Source of the DNA: Elysia crispata
Taxonomy: Eukaryota > Mollusca > Gastropoda > Plakobranchidae
Direction: 5' to 3'
DNA: 64,000 bases
Assembly (NCBI GenBank): GCA_033675545.1
Contig: JAWDGP010005296.1
Coordinates: 98,501-162,500 of the forward strand
Positions within the stretch are counted from its first letter, which is position 1. Every line of letters begins with the position of its first letter. Both the position numbers and the translations under genes were made by a program. The notes beneath the pieces were generated by a model, which did not search any database, was not told the origin of the DNA, and worked only from the letters and a program-made list of their open reading frames with translations. Positions 59,242 to 64,000 of this stretch are shown here, piece by piece.

Positions 59242-60180
59242 GTATGCAATATAAAATAAACAGCGGAAATTCTTTTAAAATCTCTTATGGAAACATAATA
59301 GTGTCTCCAATATTTTTTTTTTTTTTTAAATCTTCCGAAATGAAGTCTGTTGAATCGTTATGTGGAGCAAAGCAGGAATATAAAATATCACATAATCTTA
59401 AGATCCTGTTTTATTGCAAAAAAAAAAAAAAATTTTTAAATACAAAAACCATCCTTCTGTTTTAATTTTTGCAATGGTTGTGATCCACCCAAAAGTGAAC
59501 AACCTGATATATTCTTGTAAAACCCTAACTACCTGGAACATTAATTGCCTTTTAGCAATCACTTCCGCCGGGTCGTCGGCAGTCCGTCCGAAGTGATTCC
59601 ATGATTAATGCCCGGAACTTCTCCCATTGTGGATGAGTCTGAGGTCTCAACTTTTCAGCTCTATCATGCCTGATGGAAGCTGGTTTGATAAGCAGAAAAT
59701 GGATAATTTTATTCGTTTCTCGATCAAGGTCTTACTCTCTTAATTTGAGTCTAAATGCTGTGAATATCTAGGCCATAGATCAAGAATCTTTGACCAAGCA
59801 TTTTTTTTAGATTCTTTTCTTAGATCTTACTCTGTAACACGTAGATTTATTCTAGACTGTTTTAGAACTGATGTCGCCTACACTCAGTGTCCACTCTATA
59901 ATACTGTAGGACTACTTTCAGTTTCATTTTTGCCATCTCTGCCCAGCTGTACTTGCAGGAAGTAGTTTGCACATTCACCTTTTTCTTTTAAGAAAATAAT
60001 AATCAGATTTTTGCCTTTAATTTTTCCAAAACACTGTTTTGGTAAAAGAAAAAAATATTAATAATCTTTAGGGCTATTTCCAACTTTGCCTTAAATTTGA
60101 CGTGCCTAGATGGTCTAGAAACGCAGGGTTAGATGGTCCTCATTTTTCGCCTAGCTCCATTATTAAGAGATTGTTATTAC

Positions 60181-60279
<99 letters not shown>

Positions 60280-63200
60280 AATTTGTGCTTACTATTGGAC
60301 GACTTTTATTCTCTGAAATGATGCCAGCATGATTCAAGACTGAAATTTGTTCAGCATTCGAACATAGTGATTTGATCATGAGCTGGTAACACGTGCATCA
60401 TGAGACATTTGTCCAATATCCATCAAATCTGCTGTGTGGGGTCACAATGCTCGATTTACAAATGATTATTTTGAAGAGGATTGATCAAGAGGAATTTCAT
60501 TACTTATCGCAAGATCGTAATCGATCTTCTTTAATATTTACAGCAGAAATCGTACGAAAGAAATAGATCCGTGTGCAGAATGCTGAGTGGGACGCCAGCA
60601 GATTTGATGGATGAGAGGATAAAGATCAGGTCTTACCAACCGGGGCAATAGAACAGGCAAGTGGCACTTGTCCTGTTGTTAGGGGCTTCAACAGTAAGTA
60701 GGTAAAAGGGTATTTAGCACGTTTTACTGCCAGTAACATTTGTGAAGTCTTTAGATGAATTTATGCACAAACAAAGGAGAGAAATAGCGTGATGTCAAGA
60801 CTTGCTTTGATTGGAACTAAGCTTCATAAATTTTAATGCGGCACAAGAATCTCATCACATTTATTAGTGATCGGAATTTAATCATGGCCCTTAAGGCCCA
60901 TTACATGTAGATTGACCCGAGTTATCGCGATTATTCTAATGCACTTTGCTCAACATTGTCCCTGCTTTAATTACTGTTTGGGAAAACTCAGCATGAACTT
61001 CCTTCCGATTTTGATCTACAGGCGTTTACGAGCGTAGTATCTAATTGTAGTGGACTTTCCCTTCCCCCATCTCATTTAGCTCATTTAGCTGAGCTGTCCG
61101 AGACACGCAATGGTAGGTTGTTAAGAACCATTTCATTTGAGCTGCAGGCGAAAGTATCATCGTAATAATTCTTCCCTTTTAACTGCCCGTTCAGTTACGC
61201 TCACGAAATAAGTGAAGTCAAAGGCATAATTCAAAGTATCACATCAAATAGCATAGCACAGAAGACAGATCTTCAATACTCGATCACCCACCACTGTATC
61301 TTTCTAGCCAAATCCGGGCAAATCTTGTCGATCTTGTGTAGGCGTTTCCATCATTTGATCACACGCTCCCACAAAATCCTTGCAATCCACATTTAAGTCC
61401 AGTATCGGTGGCTGGAGGTGTTAACTTAACATTGTTTTTAGTGATTCTCAATTGAATGGATACCCTGGACTAGCATTAACGATCATTGCATTACATTAAC
61501 ATGCAAAAAAATAAAAATAATAAAACAAATGACCCTTCTCCCAAGTAATCAAAATCTAAATAGGCAATCGCATAGCATGAATCAATTTTAATTGACCGCA
61601 ATTAGATATTGTGCCCGCATGAGTCAACCAAAGTGATTCAGACACAAGCACTCGAGATCTTCTTCACTGTGACCTTCTTTCGTTTGAAATGAAATTTCAA
61701 GACAAACCTTATTTTGGACATAGTTGCTGTCAATTTCAAAAACAAAATTTCCACTGTGGTCTGATTAAACCGAGTTGTTTCCATGCACTAAGAAACCTAA
61801 ACTGTCCAAGCACATAACGAAGCTTCTACCAGTATTCAGAGGTTCCATTATTCAGCCAGAAAAAATTACAGAGAACATAACAGAATAAGGGGGAAAACTC
61901 TTCACCGAAATAGCTCGAGTGGGTGTCTTTCTCCTGTTTGTTGTGATTGTTGGACAAATCTCATCGAATCTAATTATGTTACATAACTTCTTGTGAAATT
62001 TACTTTGTGTAGTCTAAGATGGTTGCGTCATTAAGGTAACACAATCTTAAAGAGGAACATTTTCTCTCCTCTTTTGAACTTTTTAATAGAAATGGTTTTA
62101 GGAAAATCTTGTATTTTTTCTTTCTATTACAAAGTCTGGTAAAACTCTTATGAATCGCTTTGCTCGGCGATAAGCGACGATTACGCCTTTGCGTGAATAC
62201 TGATTTAAACATTTTTTTTTTGTTTTAAAATTATTTAGGCAGTAGAATTTCCCACTGAATTGAAATAGTCAAATCATTAATTTTGAAGAAAGCAACGTGC
62301 AGATGAGATGCCGCTTAGACTTTGGGTACAGTCATGGAAAATAATGCGTTTTGGACTTTCAAATCTATAAGTTCCTTTTATATAGATCCTTTTATATGAA
62401 TAAAAAGTAGTACACTGCTCTCAGGGAATTCAAAGCTGCCTATATATTTTGAATAGAGAAGATAATAAGCGTTCGAAATAATCTATCTTTAGTTTTGGAT
62501 TTTACATTGATCAATTAGCTACCTTTACTTGCATGGCAGCAAGTACTGATTTCAATCTTTAGTTCTAGTTTGAAAGTTTACAATGTTATTTCTTATGCAT
62601 GTGAGTTTCCACTCAACGTAGTTATCGTTTTGATTTGTTTTAATCCAAATTGTGCTAAACTTTCATTGTACTGAATGATTGTAAATTTGAAAAAGGAAAT
62701 TAATTGACAAATACTGGATTTTTCTTCTAAAGAAAATGCCTAAAACTAGAGGCATATAATCGAACTCAATCGTATATCTTTTTCAGAAATAAAGAAGGAA
62801 TTTTTTAACCAAACTTTCACTTGGCTCTATTTTTTACCATTGTTCATCTATGTAGATCGTCCGGGAATTTATCAAAATGAGTAAGGCAGACAATAAAACA
62901 ACTTATTTTATTATAATGATCGTTAGAAAGAATATTCAGTTAAGATCTTGTTCTAGATATGACTTCCAATAAAGTTTAAAAGAAGGATACCTGGTAATAC
63001 CTCTAAGAAGAGAGTTTTTATTTTAATAACATTTTAAACGATGTCCTTCAGGGTGAATTATAATATATTTCTAAAACGCTCGATTTCGGGTTTTTTTTCC
63101 CTGCACACTCTCAAGGTATAATATAGATCTTTATGTTTTGCTTATCTCCTTACTCTGATAACATTCTGAAACGGGTCTGAAAATCTGAAGCACACGGAGA

Positions 63201-63748
63201 CAAAACAGTTTTTAGTTTCTTTGTTGTTTGCGTGTGAGAGTTTCCTCATTTCCACTACCATTTAGCCCAGAGGAGTCTAAACTTTTTTGCAAAGAAGGCC
63301 AGATTTGGTGACATGAAAATGTCTGGAGGCCGATCAATCAACCTGACGTTCTTTGAACCGTTAACGTTTAATTATTATTGGTTTTATTACAGAGGCTGCG
63401 GGCTAGTGTAAATCTGAACACGAGCCGCATTTGGCCCGTGGGCCGGACTTTGGACATGCCTCTTTTAACCATTTCTTTTATTTCAACAGACCAAGTGTGG
63501 AGAAGGCAAGCTGTATCCCATCCCGATCTGGCAGTCAGTGCAACGATATAATCATTATCAAACCGCCAGAACAGTGTGACCAGAAACGGTCGGAGGAGGC
63601 CAGCTGCCGCATACCCAACATGCGCCGTCGCGAGGTGCCGGCCAGAGAGCCAGAGCCATGCTCTAGCTCGATGGTTTTGGAATTCGTGGAAGACCCCGTC
63701 ATAACCATCGAGACAGACAACGTGAAGCATCAGGATGACTGCAGCAAG
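58988..63748 (+). CDS. Uncharacterised Cys-rich protein, first two exons (3' end off window)
   Basis: Two exons join in phase (GA plus A gives Glu) into 171 codons and continue past the right edge. The protein is hydrophilic and rich in Cys (about 15), Pro, Arg and Glu, without a signal peptide or membrane segment. Exon 1 has CTSCVDKCRRQP and ECFQITCCCEE; exon 2 has PPEQCDQKRSEEASC, a basic NMRRREVPAREPEPC and an acidic VEDPVITIETDN. No known zinc-binding spacing or family was recognised. The two exons share the same unusual composition, which supports their being one gene. The start at 58988 has a good context (AAG-ATG-G); the frame is open further left to 58901, so a longer N-terminus is possible. 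Confidence 0.55.
59242..63267. other. Intron of the Cys-rich gene
   Basis: Holds an (ATT)n array and otherwise no supported features. A short CTCATTTAG doublet lies at about 61073-61088. No further exon with the gene's composition was seen. Confidence 0.4.
60175..60279. repeat. (ATT)n microsatellite
   Basis: About 34 ATT units. Three overlapping open frames here are artefacts. Confidence 0.98.
63268..63462. mobile_element. hAT-like MITE
   Basis: The left end CAGAGGAGTCTAAACTTTTT, then AAGGCCAGATTTGGTGA, and the right end GCATTTGGCCCGTGGGCCGG then ACTTTGGACATGCCTC follow the well-known layout of nonautonomous hAT elements (CAGGGGTGTCCAAAC-type termini with GGCCAGATTTGG and GGGCCGGA subterminal motifs). 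The ends are imperfectly inverted. Flanking 8-mers ATTTAGCC and TTTTAACC match at six of eight positions, as expected of an aged target duplication. About 195 bp, no coding content. Confidence 0.75.
63490..63748 (+). CDS. Cys-rich protein exon 2
   Basis: Starts 27 bases after the MITE, with acceptor TTCTTTTATTTCAACAG and donor GTAATG. Encodes 86 whole codons, PSVEKASCIPSRSGSQCNDI through NVKHQDDCSK. The frame is uninterrupted, and the region is markedly GC-richer than the flanks. Confidence 0.6.
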
Positions 63749-64000
63749 GTAATGCAATAGACATCTTCTAAGCAGAAAATCGCTGTGGTAATATCTTATC
63801 ACTGTCAAATATCAAGCCAGACATATACCCTCAAGGTAGGCTACAACACATGACTTCATTACATTAATGTTGTAATTGTGGAAAGCGAATCTCATCGTGT
63901 GGTATATTGAACTATGATTCAGTTTTCTAATTAGTACCAAACAGTGCAGATAACAGCTTTATTTGGTGTCTTTTTTTTTTTAAATAAATTGCGTACGCAT

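Overview
The window is animal nuclear DNA: AT-rich, with spliced genes on both strands, GT-AG introns of 0.3 to 12 kb, and a heavy load of long microsatellites ((GA)n, (AAT)n, (AGT)n). This repeat style, together with lophotrochozoan-like copies of conserved animal genes, suggests a mollusc, probably a gastropod. That assignment is an inference; no species marker was seen.

Layout. (1) 404-33795, minus strand: the first 13 coding exons (454 codons, all splice phases consistent) of a PDXDC1 homologue, a group II decarboxylase-fold protein. The 3' part lies off the left edge. Its introns hold two minisatellites, a LINE 3' end, a decayed poly(A)-tailed retrocopy, a SINE head and many microsatellites. 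A phase-compatible candidate alternative or cassette exon lies at 10530-10672, and an alternative start extension lies at 24557-24606. (2) About 33.8-34.8 kb: a short head-to-head interval between PDXDC1 and a plus-strand gene. (3) 34.7-51.6 kb, plus strand: an MFSD6L homologue (642 aa, two coding exons at 41069-41851 and 42175-43320), with a probable 5' UTR exon, a truncated Ty3/Gypsy-like fossil in the upstream intron and a very long T-rich stretch that may be its 3' UTR. (4) 52.4-57.6 kb: gene-poor, dominated by trinucleotide and GA arrays. (5) 58988 to beyond 63748, plus strand: two exons of an unrecognised Cys-rich protein that runs off the right edge. A hAT-like MITE sits immediately before its second exon.

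The genes show no shared pathway. The most biologically interesting point is that the PDXDC1 homologue keeps the decarboxylase fold but has lost the Lys, Asp and His that normally hold pyridoxal phosphate, so it is probably a pseudoenzyme. No CRISPR, operon or prokaryotic-type system is present. Comparisons with human proteins are from memory, not from a database search.
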